Part shown: one piece after another, positions 6,394 through 13,470 of the stretch | How positions within the stretch are numbered: the first letter of the stretch is position 1 | Layout of the letters: each line of letters opens with the position of its first letter | Origin: Candidatus Saccharibacteria bacterium UBA5150 | Lineage (GTDB): Bacteria > Patescibacteriota > Saccharimonadia > Saccharimonadales > UBA4665 | Length of the DNA: 24,609 bases | Reading direction: 5' to 3' | NCBI GenBank assembly: GCA_002413795.1 | Contig: DHXS01000021.1 | Location: 14,775 to 39,383 of the forward strand | Program-made: the position numbers and the translations under genes | Notes under the pieces: model-generated | The model's database searches: none | The model's input: the letters and a program-made list of their open reading frames with translations, nothing else | What the model was told of the DNA's origin: nothing

Positions 6394-6400
6394 GGAAGCT

Positions 6401-7210
6401 ATGTGGCGAACAATGTTTGATCGGTTTTGGCACCGGAGCCTGCGGCGGCCCTACCGCCTGGCTAAGGTGGTGGATGAAGGCGGCGGCCCGCCGGCGGTGC
6501 TATTGCACGGCATCGGCCGCAGTGGCCGGGTCTGGCAGCACGTCGTGACGCGGCTGGTACCGGCGGGGTACCGGGTGGTGGCTTTTGACCTGCTTGGTTT
6601 TGGCGATTCGCCCAAGCCTGGCTGGCCGCTTTACAATGCCGACGACCACGCCCGGCCGGTGATCAGCAGCCTTGAGCGGCTGGGCTTTGGCGCGCCGGTG
6701 GTGCTGGTGGGCCATTCCATGGGTTGTCTGGTGGCAGTTCGGGTGGCGCGGCTGCGCCCGGACCTGGTGAGGCACCTGGTGCTTTACGAAATGCCGCTGT
6801 ACGAAGGTTTGCCGCAAAAGCGGCGCTACCGCCTGCGGCTGGATTTATACAGGCGCTTTTACGAATGGGTGATTGCCTACCGGCCAAGCTTTGACGACCT
6901 GCCGGTTAAGCGCACCGAACGCCTGGCCCGGCGGATTGTCGGTTTTGAAGTCACGCCGGAAAGCTGGCTGCCGTTTATCCGCAGTTTGGAGAACACCATT
7001 ATGAAGCAGACTACCGCCGAGGATATTAAACAACTTGAAGTGCCGATGGACGTTATTTACGGCAGTTTCGACATGCTGGTTATCCGCGGCCAGCCTCAGC
7101 AGTTCTTTGGGGAAGCCGCCGACCGGGTGACGGCCCACACCATCCGGGCCCGCCACGACATTTCGGTCAAGGCCAGCCGCTTTATAGTCGAGCGGATCCA
7201 GGCCGCATGA
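6401..7210 (+). CDS. Alpha/beta-fold hydrolase
   Basis: The 269-residue protein has a full alpha/beta-hydrolase core: the LLHGIGRSG oxyanion loop (34-42), the nucleophile elbow GHSMG (Ser106), a late Asp in YGSFDML and the catalytic His in RARHDIS. A Lys/Arg-rich cap (about 130-190) lies between core halves. Substrate cannot be read from sequence; carboxylesterase or lactone/epoxide hydrolase relatives are possible. There is no signal peptide. I chose ATG 6401 because the longer open frame (from 6203) runs antisense through the neighbouring gene, and because a TATACT -10 ends 7 nt before 6401. It may share a promoter region with the CorC-like gene. The next gene starts 13 nt after its stop. 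Confidence 0.85.
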   Translation: MWRTMFDRFWHRSLRRPYRLAKVVDEGGGPPAVLLHGIGRSGRVWQHVVTRLVPAGYRVVAFDLLGFGDSPKPGWPLYNADDHARPVISSLERLGFGAPVVLVGHSMGCLVAVRVARLRPDLVRHLVLYEMPLYEGLPQKRRYRLRLDLYRRFYEWVIAYRPSFDDLPVKRTERLARRIVGFEVTPESWLPFIRSLENTIMKQTTAEDIKQLEVPMDVIYGSFDMLVIRGQPQQFFGEAADRVTAHTIRARHDISVKASRFIVERIQAA

Positions 7211-7216
7211 TAGGAT
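7211..7216 (+). promoter_or_regulatory. Possible -10 element of the DUF475 gene
   Basis: TAGGAT ends 7 nt before ATG 7224, the same geometry as at other starts. The -35 is poor (TCGAGC at 7188-7193, 17-bp spacing), so read-through from the hydrolase gene may also drive this gene. Confidence 0.4.
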
Positions 7217-7223
7217 AGCTGGT

Positions 7224-8237
7224 ATGCTGCGCTATTTCGGTTTTTCGGGCTTTATCACCGTTGCCGCCGTCTTGGTGGCGTTGTTCGCTCTGGGCCCCGG
7301 GGCCGCCGCCGCCACGCTGGTGCTGATCGCCATTGAAGTAGCCTTCAGCATCGACAACGCCGTTATTAACGCCAAAGTACTGGAACGCCTGTCGGCCTTC
7401 TGGCAGCACCTCTTTCTGACCGTCGGCATGCTGATAGCGATTGTTGGCATGCGCTTCGTTTTTCCCATCCTGATCGTCATGGTCACGGCCCATTTGCCCT
7501 GGGCCACTGTTATCGGCGACGCCCTGCACCACCCCGCTGTCTACGGCCGCCACCTGCAGGAGGCCCACGCCGCCATCGCCGCCTTCGGCGGCAGCTTCCT
7601 GCTGACCCTGGCGCTTTACTTCCTGTTCGATGACGCCCGCCAGGTGCACTGGCTAAAAACCTTCGAGCGCACCTTGCAGAAAGTCGGCGGCACCATCTGG
7701 CTGCCGCCATTGCTGGTGGCCATAACCGTCAGCCTGGCGGCCCGTTTCGTGCCCGATCACGGTGACACCATCCTACGGGCCGGCTTAATCGGCGTGGCCT
7801 CCTATACCGCCATCAAACTTTTCATCGACAGCCTGGGCCGTCTGACGCCCAGCGGCCAGAAAACCTACAGCGGCTGGCCGGCCTTCCTGGCTTTTATGTA
7901 CCTGCAATTGCTGGACGCCGCCTTCAGCTTCGACGGCGTGCTGGGAGCCTTCGCCATTACCAACAAAGTACTGCTGATCGTGCTCGGCCTGAGCGTTGGT
8001 GCCTTCTGGGTGCGCAGCCTGACGGTCTACATGGTGCGCAAAGGCACGCTCAACGACTATAAATACCTGGAACACGGCGCCCACTACGCCATTCTGGTGC
8101 TGGCGGTGGCCCTGCTGAGCAGTCTTTTCTTTGATGTGCCGGATGTTATAACAGGGGTCAGCGGGCTGGGCGTGATCCTGGCTTCCTTCCTGTCTTCGCG
8201 CGAAGCCCTGCACACCAAAAACGCCCGCCAGGTGTGA
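7224..8237 (+). CDS. DUF475 / TerC-superfamily integral membrane protein
   Basis: The 337-residue polytopic protein belongs to the DUF475 branch of the TerC superfamily. The diagnostic motifs are the two half-repeats VAFSIDNAVINAK (about 34-46) and FSFDGVLGAFAITN (about 234-247), with acidic residues in membrane segments. Hydrophobic stretches run nearly throughout, with a short charged loop around 140-155. TerC relatives export or handle metal ions such as Mn2+, with tellurite resistance known for some. The substrate here is unknown, but a ZIP-type metal transporter follows in the same orientation, so the two may belong to metal homeostasis. The gene starts 13 nt after the hydrolase stop and ends in TGA before a 176-nt gap. 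Confidence 0.88.
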   Translation: MLRYFGFSGFITVAAVLVALFALGPGAAAATLVLIAIEVAFSIDNAVINAKVLERLSAFWQHLFLTVGMLIAIVGMRFVFPILIVMVTAHLPWATVIGDALHHPAVYGRHLQEAHAAIAAFGGSFLLTLALYFLFDDARQVHWLKTFERTLQKVGGTIWLPPLLVAITVSLAARFVPDHGDTILRAGLIGVASYTAIKLFIDSLGRLTPSGQKTYSGWPAFLAFMYLQLLDAAFSFDGVLGAFAITNKVLLIVLGLSVGAFWVRSLTVYMVRKGTLNDYKYLEHGAHYAILVLAVALLSSLFFDVPDVITGVSGLGVILASFLSSREALHTKNARQV

Positions 8238-8248
8238 CATAAATCGCC

Positions 8249-8340
8249 TTGCATTCGGCGCTAGGCCGTCATAAGCTGGAACTGGAAGTGTGAGGCTTCC
8301 AACCGACCCGGCCGAATTTCGCGCCGGGTCTTATGATTTC
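8249..8340 (+). ncRNA. Intergenic hairpins, weak candidate small RNA or 3' UTR
   Basis: The 176-nt gap 8238-8413 has no plausible gene. A possible promoter, TTGCAT (8249-8254), 17 bp, TAAGCT (8272-8277), predicts a start near 8284. That is the base of a perfect 6-bp hairpin, TGGAAG/CTTCCA (8283-8301). It is followed by an 8-bp GC-rich hairpin GACCCGGC/GCCGGGTC (8305-8330) and TTATGATTT. The order resembles the other two candidate small RNAs, but the -10 is poor and the T tract broken. It may only be the 3' UTR and terminator of the DUF475 gene. A 10-bp palindrome TTTCGCGAAA (8337-8346) and GCGAA repeats follow. Confidence 0.3.
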
Positions 8341-8377
8341 GCGAAATGCGAAAGCGCGAAGCGGATTTACGACAAAT

Positions 8378-8407
8378 TTGCAATAATCGATAGGTTTGCT
8401 CTAGCAT
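8378..8407 (+). promoter_or_regulatory. Promoter of the ZIP transporter gene; predicted leaderless
   Basis: TTGCAA (8378-8383), an 18-bp spacer and TAGCAT (8402-8407), ending 6 nt before ATG 8414. A riboswitch leader is therefore unlikely; the hairpins in the gap lie upstream of this promoter. Confidence 0.45.
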
Positions 8408-8413
8408 AGGGAC

Positions 8414-9139
8414 ATGACCCCCGTACTGTTAGCCTTCGCCACCTTCCTGTCGACCCTAGGCGGCGGCTTCACCGGCCTCAAAAACAAAGACCGCATGCAC
8501 CGCTTCCTCGGTTACACCGCCGGCGTGCTGATGGGCGTGGTGGCCTTTGACCTCCTGCCGGAAATTTTCAAACTGCTCAACCAACAGCACCGCGATCCGA
8601 TCATAGCCATGGTAGCCTTGATTGCCGGCTTCTTCACCTTCCACATTATCGAAAAAAGCATCCTGATCCACCACACCAACGAAGATGAATACGAACCGCA
8701 CAAGCATCCCCAGGTCGGCGTTGCCTCGGCGCTGGCCCTGATCGGTCATAGTTTTCTGGACGGTGTCGGCATTGGCCTGGGCTTTCAGGCCGGCAGGACG
8801 GTCGGCATCGCGGTGGCCATCGCCGTCATCGCCCACGATTTTACCGACGGCCTCAACACCGTCAATCTAATGCTCTTGAATCGCAACCGGCCACGCAAAG
8901 CGGCCCTTTTCCTATTATTCGACGCCTTGGCCCCGGTGTTTGGTGTGCTCAGCACCCTCTTGTTTCACGTTTCCGACGCCGTGTTGGTCATCTACTTAGG
9001 CTTCTTCGCCGGCTTCTTGCTATACATCGGTGCCAGCGAAATTTTGCCCGAAGCCCACAGCCAGCATTCCAGCTACCGCACCATCGGTCTGACTCTTTTG
9101 GGAGTAATCTTCATGTTTGCGGTTACGCGATTTGCATAA
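8414..9139 (+). CDS. ZIP-family metal transporter
   Basis: The 241 residues form about seven to eight membrane segments typical of ZIP permeases, which import Zn2+ or other divalent metals. A variable loop after segment 3 is rich in His/Asp/Glu (HHTNEDEYEPHKH, 86-98). The two metal-site helices carry HSFLDG (His112, Asp116) and HDFTDG (His141, Asp142, Asp145). The second normally reads HExPEG-like, so the metal ligands here are Asp where Glu is usual. This may change metal preference. A final acidic pair lies in ASEILPEAH. The short N-terminus lacks a cleavable signal. Specificity cannot be assigned. Confidence 0.9.
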   Translation: MTPVLLAFATFLSTLGGGFTGLKNKDRMHRFLGYTAGVLMGVVAFDLLPEIFKLLNQQHRDPIIAMVALIAGFFTFHIIEKSILIHHTNEDEYEPHKHPQVGVASALALIGHSFLDGVGIGLGFQAGRTVGIAVAIAVIAHDFTDGLNTVNLMLLNRNRPRKAALFLLFDALAPVFGVLSTLLFHVSDAVLVIYLGFFAGFLLYIGASEILPEAHSQHSSYRTIGLTLLGVIFMFAVTRFA

Positions 9140-9151
9140 TAGTGTTATAAT
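9123..9151 (+). promoter_or_regulatory. Promoter(s) of the L,D-transpeptidase gene
   Basis: TTACGC (9123-9128), 17 bp and TATAAT (9146-9151) overlap the end of the ZIP gene and would give a leader of about 58 nt. A second -10-like TAGAAT (9201-9206), closer to ATG 9217, lacks a good -35. No clear Shine-Dalgarno sequence is present. Confidence 0.45.
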
Positions 9152-9216
9152 TTAGTTCAGTCCTATAAAAATACATACAGTTAACAAAAACCAAAACAGA
9201 TAGAATAGAAGTCCGT

Positions 9217-9954
9217 ATGAACGTTTCACCGCTCGAGCGCAAAACCGTCCGGCCCGGCAGTATGGGCAATTATTCGTATTACCATTCGGACCGGCACCGG
9301 GTGCCCGCGTCCCAGGTTTTTGTCAAACCGACCGCCCGCCGGGGCCGCGGCGTCAACAAGCTGCTGGTCACGCTGGCGGTGCTGGCCGCCCTGATCGTTC
9401 TGCCGCTACTAAGGCCTTTCGGCGGCGGCGATAGTGCCGCTAAACTGCCATCGGGTAACCCGCAAGTTACCCGGCCGGCCAGCGCGGCCATCGGTGCGGT
9501 GATCGTTCCAACCGCCAAATCGGCCGATCCCTGCGCCAGCCGCCAGGACGATAAGCTTGTTCTGGTCAGCGTCAGCCAGCGCCACCTCTGGGCCTGCCAA
9601 GCCAGTAAGACGGTTTACGACACCCCGGTTATCACCGGTATCTTATCGCACCCCGAAACCCTGACACCGCCCGGCACGTATCATATAGGCGCCAAGATCA
9701 CCAACACCACCCTTAAGGGATCCGACAGCACCGGCAGCTGGAACGACCCGGTTTACTACTGGATGCCTTTCCTCGATAACCAAAACGGTACCTACGGTTT
9801 TCACGATGCCACCTGGCGGGCCGACAGCGAGTTCGGCAACATCGACCCCAACTCCGCCGACGCCTCGCACGGCTGTGTCGAACTGCCGCTGGCCGCCTCC
9901 AAATGGCTCTACGACTGGGCCCCGGTCCACACCGCCGTCACCGTCGAAACCTAA
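9217..9954 (+). CDS. Membrane-anchored L,D-transpeptidase (YkuD domain)
   Basis: The enzyme would make 3-3 cross-links in peptidoglycan or attach proteins to it. A cytoplasmic basic N-terminus (1-47) precedes one membrane segment (LLVTLAVLAALIVLPLL, 49-65), a Ser/Ala/Pro-rich linker (about 66-105) and the YkuD domain (about 110-245). The catalytic motif is SHGCVEL with Cys220, preceded by YGFHDATW (the upstream His motif). The residue after HGCV is Glu instead of the common Asn/Arg. Length and single-anchor topology suit an outward-facing enzyme. The gene is preceded by its own promoter and ends 3 nt from the stop of a convergent gene with no terminator between. Confidence 0.9.
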   Translation: MNVSPLERKTVRPGSMGNYSYYHSDRHRVPASQVFVKPTARRGRGVNKLLVTLAVLAALIVLPLLRPFGGGDSAAKLPSGNPQVTRPASAAIGAVIVPTAKSADPCASRQDDKLVLVSVSQRHLWACQASKTVYDTPVITGILSHPETLTPPGTYHIGAKITNTTLKGSDSTGSWNDPVYYWMPFLDNQNGTYGFHDATWRADSEFGNIDPNSADASHGCVELPLAASKWLYDWAPVHTAVTVET

Positions 9955-9957
9955 GCT

Positions 9958-10476
9958 TTAGCGCCGTCTGTCACGGGCATCGATGCTCTCACGGAAATCC
10001 TGAATTTGCTCTTCCATGTATGCCTGTTCTGCCTCTTGCGCAGCAACCTTCTGTCTGTGGCTATAAAACCCGCGCCTGGCAATGGAGACCAGGGCCGTTA
10101 AGGCAAAAGCTCCAAGCAGTGGCAAACCGCCGAACACTTCCGCGTAATCAACCGCGTCAGGCGCTTGCGGCTTGTGGACTTCAATTGCCTGAACGGTGTG
10201 CTCTTGACGCATCACCTCACCGTTTAAGTACTGTCTGATGTCCGCTTTAGCGGGCGTCGGAGTTTGAGATAGGTGGCTGTCTAAAGTAACCAGATTGTCT
10301 ATCCCGGCGTGCAGGCTATCAAGCTGTTTATTGGCGGCATTTGCCGGTTTACCCATTTCATGAATCGCCTCAAAGCTCCAGCCTACGCCAAGCCAGAAAC
10401 CAAGTCCCGCCGCACCGGCTTCAAGCGCCGTAAACGGTTTAGCTTTGGGTGATTCTTCATAGCTACCTTCATACAT
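9958..10476 (-). CDS. Small membrane protein of unknown function
   Basis: The 172-residue product has two predicted membrane segments: FTALEAGAAGLGFWLGVG (15-32) and LPLLGAFALTALVSIA (about 119-134). Between them lies a helical, mostly polar extramembrane region with NAANKQLDSLHAGIDNLVTLDS. The C-terminal tail is strongly charged and probably coiled (AAQEAEQAYMEEQIQDFRE...DRRR). I recognise no family. The topology with both ends on one side and a central helical loop could suit an assembly or scaffold role next to the L,D-transpeptidase, but that is inference. Its -10 TATAAT ends 7 nt before the start codon. Confidence 0.72.
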   Translation of the reverse strand: MYEGSYEESPKAKPFTALEAGAAGLGFWLGVGWSFEAIHEMGKPANAANKQLDSLHAGIDNLVTLDSHLSQTPTPAKADIRQYLNGEVMRQEHTVQAIEVHKPQAPDAVDYAEVFGGLPLLGAFALTALVSIARRGFYSHRQKVAAQEAEQAYMEEQIQDFRESIDARDRRR

Positions 10477-10483
10477 GTGGCGA

Positions 10484-10512
10484 ATTATAGATTATTGTTT
10501 CCTAATATGCAA
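10484..10512 (-). promoter_or_regulatory. Promoter of the small membrane protein gene; predicted leaderless
   Basis: On the minus strand TTGCAT (10512-10507), a 17-bp spacer and TATAAT (10489-10484), ending 7 nt before ATG 10476. Confidence 0.6.
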
Positions 10513-10525
10513 AAGCGTGATCGAG

Positions 10526-10531
10526 TATAAT
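10526..10531 (+). promoter_or_regulatory. -10 element of rmuC; predicted leaderless
   Basis: TATAAT ends 6 nt before ATG 10538. No strong -35 is visible at 17-18 bp (TAATAT at 10503-10508). The position decides the start: the longer frame from 10475 would begin upstream of the transcript. Confidence 0.5.
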
Positions 10532-10537
10532 GTAAGT

Positions 10538-11587
10538 ATGATAATTGCGGTGATTGTTTTGGGGATTCTGGTCCTGGTGTTGCTGGCGCTGGTTTTGCGC
10601 CGCCCGTCGGGCGCGTCATCTGACGCCAGTTTATTGCTCAAGGCAGATATGACCGAGCTCAACAAATCGGTAGGGCTGTTAAAAGACAGCTTGCAAAAAC
10701 AGCTCACCGAACAACTCGGCACCAGCAATAAACAGATGACCGCTCAGTTTGCCGCCAGCAGTAAGATCATCGCCGACGTAACCCAAAAACTGACCGAACT
10801 GGATCGCACCAACAAAAACGTCGGCGACATCGCCTCGGAACTTAAGACCCTGCAAAACGTTCTGCAGAATCCCAAACAGCGCGGCGTTATCGGCGAGTAT
10901 TACCTGGAGCAAATCCTAAAAAACACTCTTGCGCCCGGCGCCTACGAACTGCAGTATAAATTGGCGGAGGGCCTGATCGTCGACGCCGCTATTAAACTCG
11001 ATGACAAAATCCTGCCCATCGACAGCAAATTCTCGCTGGAAAACTATAACCGGCTGATCGACGCCAAAGAGGCCGCCCGCGAGCCGCTCGAAAAGCTGTT
11101 CAAGACCGATATCAAAAATCGCATCGACGAAACCTCCAAATATATCCTGCCGGGCAAAGGCACGCTCGACCAGGCGCTGATGTTCATACCTTCCGAGGCG
11201 ATTTACTACGACCTGCTGGCCAACAAGGTCGGCCTGGGCGGCGTCAGCGGCCGCAACCTCATCCAGTACGCCAGTGAAAAAAAGGTCACCATTGTCGGAC
11301 CGAGCACGCTGTCGGCCATGTTGCAAACCATTATGCAGGGCCTGCGCAGTATGGAAATCCACAAGGACACCGAGAAGATCCGCAAAAACATTGAACAGCT
11401 CCAGAAACACTTGCTGGCCCATAACGCCCATATGCTAAAGCTGGGCAGCAGCCTGGGCACCACCGTCGGCCACTACAACACCACCTATAAGGAACTTGGC
11501 AAAGTTGACCGCGACATTGTTAAAATCGCCGATACCAAAGCCACCGTCGAGCCGCTAGCGATCGAAAAACCCAAACTCGAAGACTAG
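10538..11587 (+). CDS. rmuC: RmuC-family DNA recombination protein
   Basis: RmuC proteins limit DNA inversions and rearrangements in E. coli and carry a predicted nuclease-fold domain. The 349 residues start with a membrane anchor (MIIAVIVLGILVLVLLALVL, 1-20). A long coiled-coil region (about 35-120, Gln/Lys/Leu-rich) follows, and then the RmuC domain (about 120-320). Conserved blocks visible are GVIGEYYLEQIL, LPIDSKFSLENY and MFIPSEAIYYDLL. The start at ATG 10538 fits the anchor and the TATAAT six bases upstream. The stop is one base from the stop of the convergent glycosidase gene. Confident family call; molecular role in this organism is inferred. Confidence 0.93.
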   Translation: MIIAVIVLGILVLVLLALVLRRPSGASSDASLLLKADMTELNKSVGLLKDSLQKQLTEQLGTSNKQMTAQFAASSKIIADVTQKLTELDRTNKNVGDIASELKTLQNVLQNPKQRGVIGEYYLEQILKNTLAPGAYELQYKLAEGLIVDAAIKLDDKILPIDSKFSLENYNRLIDAKEAAREPLEKLFKTDIKNRIDETSKYILPGKGTLDQALMFIPSEAIYYDLLANKVGLGGVSGRNLIQYASEKKVTIVGPSTLSAMLQTIMQGLRSMEIHKDTEKIRKNIEQLQKHLLAHNAHMLKLGSSLGTTVGHYNTTYKELGKVDRDIVKIADTKATVEPLAIEKPKLED

Positions 11588-11588
11588 C

Positions 11589-12911
11589 CTACTTGGTTTT
11601 GAGCAAGTCGATAGTCAGGGAGGCCGTCCAGGAAAAGTTTTCGGCGCCGGCGGCCTGGCCGGTCAGCGGATCAAAATATTCCGAACAGCCCGCTTTGCGC
11701 ACCATTTCCAGCGTGCTGTCGCGCAGGGCCGCGGCGTGGTCGTTGAAGCCGTAGCGTTTCAAGCCGTCGATAATCAGCCAGTTCATGTTGACCCAGCTCG
11801 GCCCCTGCCAGTAGCCCTTTGGCTTGAACCAGAAGGAGTTGGTCGGTACGCTGGGCACCGGGTAGGCCGGCCCGAAAGCGTGCTCGTTTTCCAGCAGCCG
11901 CACCAGTTTTTCAGCCCTATCTTTGGGAATGGTGCCGGCGTACAACCCCAGCAGGGTGGCCACGCTGGGCACTTTCAGCAAGCGGTGGGTCACGAAATCG
12001 CGCGAATAATACTGGGAAGAATAAGGGTCCCACAGTTCCTCGTAACTGACCTCGGTCTTATCTATGCTTTTTTCCAGCTCGGGCGGCAGTTCTTCGCCCA
12101 GCGTTTTGGCGATGTCGCGCAGATGGGTATTGGCCCGGATCAGGATGCTGTTGAACGATAAATCCTCGATGCTAAACAGTGAATGGTCGAGGATTTTGCT
12201 GATATCGTAGCCTTTGCGGCGCAGGCGGCGCTGGATGTCGTAGAGCGCCATGGCCTCGACGGTCGAAAAGCGCTGGTCGATCGGCACCGAGTGGGTGTCG
12301 CGGCGGAACAGGCCGATAACCCGGTCGAACTTGATTTTTTGAATAGCTCGGATCCATAGCGGCAAGAGGTGCTCATGGAGTTCGGCCATCCAGGGCGGAG
12401 TGTTATCCAGGCCGGTTTCCCAGGGGTGGATCTGCAGTACCAGCCCTTCGCCGTGTGGGTCGCGCTCCTTATAAAGCCATTGGTGGTAGGCCAGCAGGGA
12501 AGGATACAGCAGGCGGTACCAGCTGCGACGCTCCGGCAGGGCCAGTTTGGCGCCGATCTGCACGATGGCCTCGGCCAGCATCGGCGGCTGGGTAATGCCC
12601 GTGGTGGTGACATCGTCCGGGGCATAGGGGCTCAGCCAGCTGCGCCAGGCGTTGCGATCGCGCCGGTAAGCGGAATCGTCTCGGAAAATAATATTGGGGA
12701 ACATGCCGTTATGCCACTGGCCGCGCAATAGGCTGACCAGCTCCAGTTTGGCGCGCTCAATATCGAGGTGCCGCAGACCGATAGCGATAAAACAGCTGTC
12801 CCACAGCCACTGGTGCGGGTACAGCCCGTGCGCCGGCTGGGTGTAATTACCCCGGTCGTTCATGGCCAGCACGTCCTTGGCCTGCTTAAGCAAATCGTCG
12901 GCATGCGACAT
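11589..12911 (-). CDS. MGH1-like glycoside hydrolase ((alpha/alpha)6 barrel, GH63-related)
   Basis: The 440-residue soluble protein fits the mannosylglycerate/glucosylglycerate-hydrolase-like branch related to GH63 and trehalases. Motifs in order are HQWLWDSCFIAIG (33-45), GMFPNIIF (69-76), GITQPPMLAEA (105-115), HPWETGLDN (162-170), GYWQGPSWVNMNW, and SEYFDPLTG (410-418) with FSWTAS near the end. Family knowledge puts the general acid and base at an Asp and a Glu; Asp169 in the WETGLDN block and Glu411 in SEYFDP are the likely pair. There is no signal peptide, so it probably acts in the cytoplasm on a compatible solute or small alpha-glycoside. The substrate is not determinable. A TATACT -10 ends 7 nt before the start. 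Confidence 0.85.
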   Translation of the reverse strand: MSHADDLLKQAKDVLAMNDRGNYTQPAHGLYPHQWLWDSCFIAIGLRHLDIERAKLELVSLLRGQWHNGMFPNIIFRDDSAYRRDRNAWRSWLSPYAPDDVTTTGITQPPMLAEAIVQIGAKLALPERRSWYRLLYPSLLAYHQWLYKERDPHGEGLVLQIHPWETGLDNTPPWMAELHEHLLPLWIRAIQKIKFDRVIGLFRRDTHSVPIDQRFSTVEAMALYDIQRRLRRKGYDISKILDHSLFSIEDLSFNSILIRANTHLRDIAKTLGEELPPELEKSIDKTEVSYEELWDPYSSQYYSRDFVTHRLLKVPSVATLLGLYAGTIPKDRAEKLVRLLENEHAFGPAYPVPSVPTNSFWFKPKGYWQGPSWVNMNWLIIDGLKRYGFNDHAAALRDSTLEMVRKAGCSEYFDPLTGQAAGAENFSWTASLTIDLLKTK

Positions 12912-12918
12912 AAGCTTT

Positions 12919-12924
12919 AGTATA
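12919..12924 (-). promoter_or_regulatory. -10 element of the glycoside hydrolase gene; predicted leaderless
   Basis: On the minus strand TATACT ends 7 nt before ATG 12911, in the 21-nt gap after yajQ. The -35 would fall within the last codons of yajQ and is weak. Confidence 0.45.
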
Positions 12925-12932
12925 ACGCAGGC

Positions 12933-13430
12933 CTAACGGTAGTTGGTAAAGGCTAGCGGAAAGTCGAATTCGGCGGCCCGCAACAATTGCATAACGGCTT
13001 GCAGGTCGTCTTTGCTGTTGCTGGTAACGCGCACAGCCTCGCCCTGGATCTGGGTTTTGGCTTTTGGATATTTATCTCTGATCATCGCCGTGATTTTCTT
13101 GGCCTTTTCCTGGTCCAGGCCTTGCTTAAAAGGTACTTCCTTGGTGGCCTTCATGTTGCTCTCCACCACCTCACCAGACACGTCGAGCACCTTCTGGCTC
13201 TGATTGCGGGCGGCCAGCTTTTTGCGCACGATGTCCAGGATGGCGTCGATCTGCCAGTCGCCACTGCCGGTGATTTTGAGGCCGTTTTTGTCGCCGTCCA
13301 GCCACTCCACGGCGGCCGGCGTGCTCTTAAAGTCGTAACGGCTCTGGATCTCGCGCTGAACCTGGTCGAAGACGTTGTTCATCTCGGCCTTGTCGTACTC
13401 GCTAACCACGTCAAAAGAAAAACTCGCCAT
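12933..13430 (-). CDS. yajQ: YajQ-family nucleotide-binding protein
   Basis: The 165 residues span the whole family, with two ferredoxin-like domains. The start MASFSFDVVSEYD, the block YDFKSTPAAVEW (32-43) and the C-terminal RVTSNSKDDLQAVMQLLR are characteristic. Some YajQ proteins bind cyclic di-GMP and act in signalling; others only show general nucleotide or RNA binding, so the role here is open. No membrane segment. The gene is divergent from pheS with 40 nt between start codons, and a TAAAAT -10 (13443-13438) ends 7 nt before its ATG. Confidence 0.94.
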   Translation of the reverse strand: MASFSFDVVSEYDKAEMNNVFDQVQREIQSRYDFKSTPAAVEWLDGDKNGLKITGSGDWQIDAILDIVRKKLAARNQSQKVLDVSGEVVESNMKATKEVPFKQGLDQEKAKKITAMIRDKYPKAKTQIQGEAVRVTSNSKDDLQAVMQLLRAAEFDFPLAFTNYR

Positions 13431-13437
13431 ACAATTA

Positions 13438-13459
13438 ATTTTAGCACCTCTGGTACAAT
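13438..13459. promoter_or_regulatory. Divergent -10 elements of yajQ and pheS
   Basis: Minus strand TAAAAT (13443-13438) ends 7 nt before the yajQ start. Plus strand TACAAT (13454-13459) ends 11 nt before pheS ATG 13471. The two promoters are packed into 40 nt, and neither has a strong -35. Confidence 0.5.
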
Positions 13460-13470
13460 ATCTGTAAGAT

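Noticed and set aside
6203..6400. N-terminal extension of the alpha/beta hydrolase reading frame
   Set aside because: It lies antisense to the CorC-like gene, shows no family similarity, and would start far upstream of the TATACT -10 and ATG 6401.
7182..8240. Long open frames on the minus strand of the DUF475 gene
   Set aside because: Their composition is that of a GC-rich membrane gene read backwards (Gln/His/Gly/Ala-rich), with no motif or start signal.
8238..8413. Metal-sensing riboswitch upstream of the ZIP gene
   Set aside because: No yybP-ykoY or NiCo-type conserved core is visible, and the ZIP promoter lies downstream of the hairpins.
10475..10537. N-terminal extension of rmuC
   Set aside because: ATG 10538 begins the expected membrane anchor and lies 6 nt after a TATAAT; the extension would precede the transcript.
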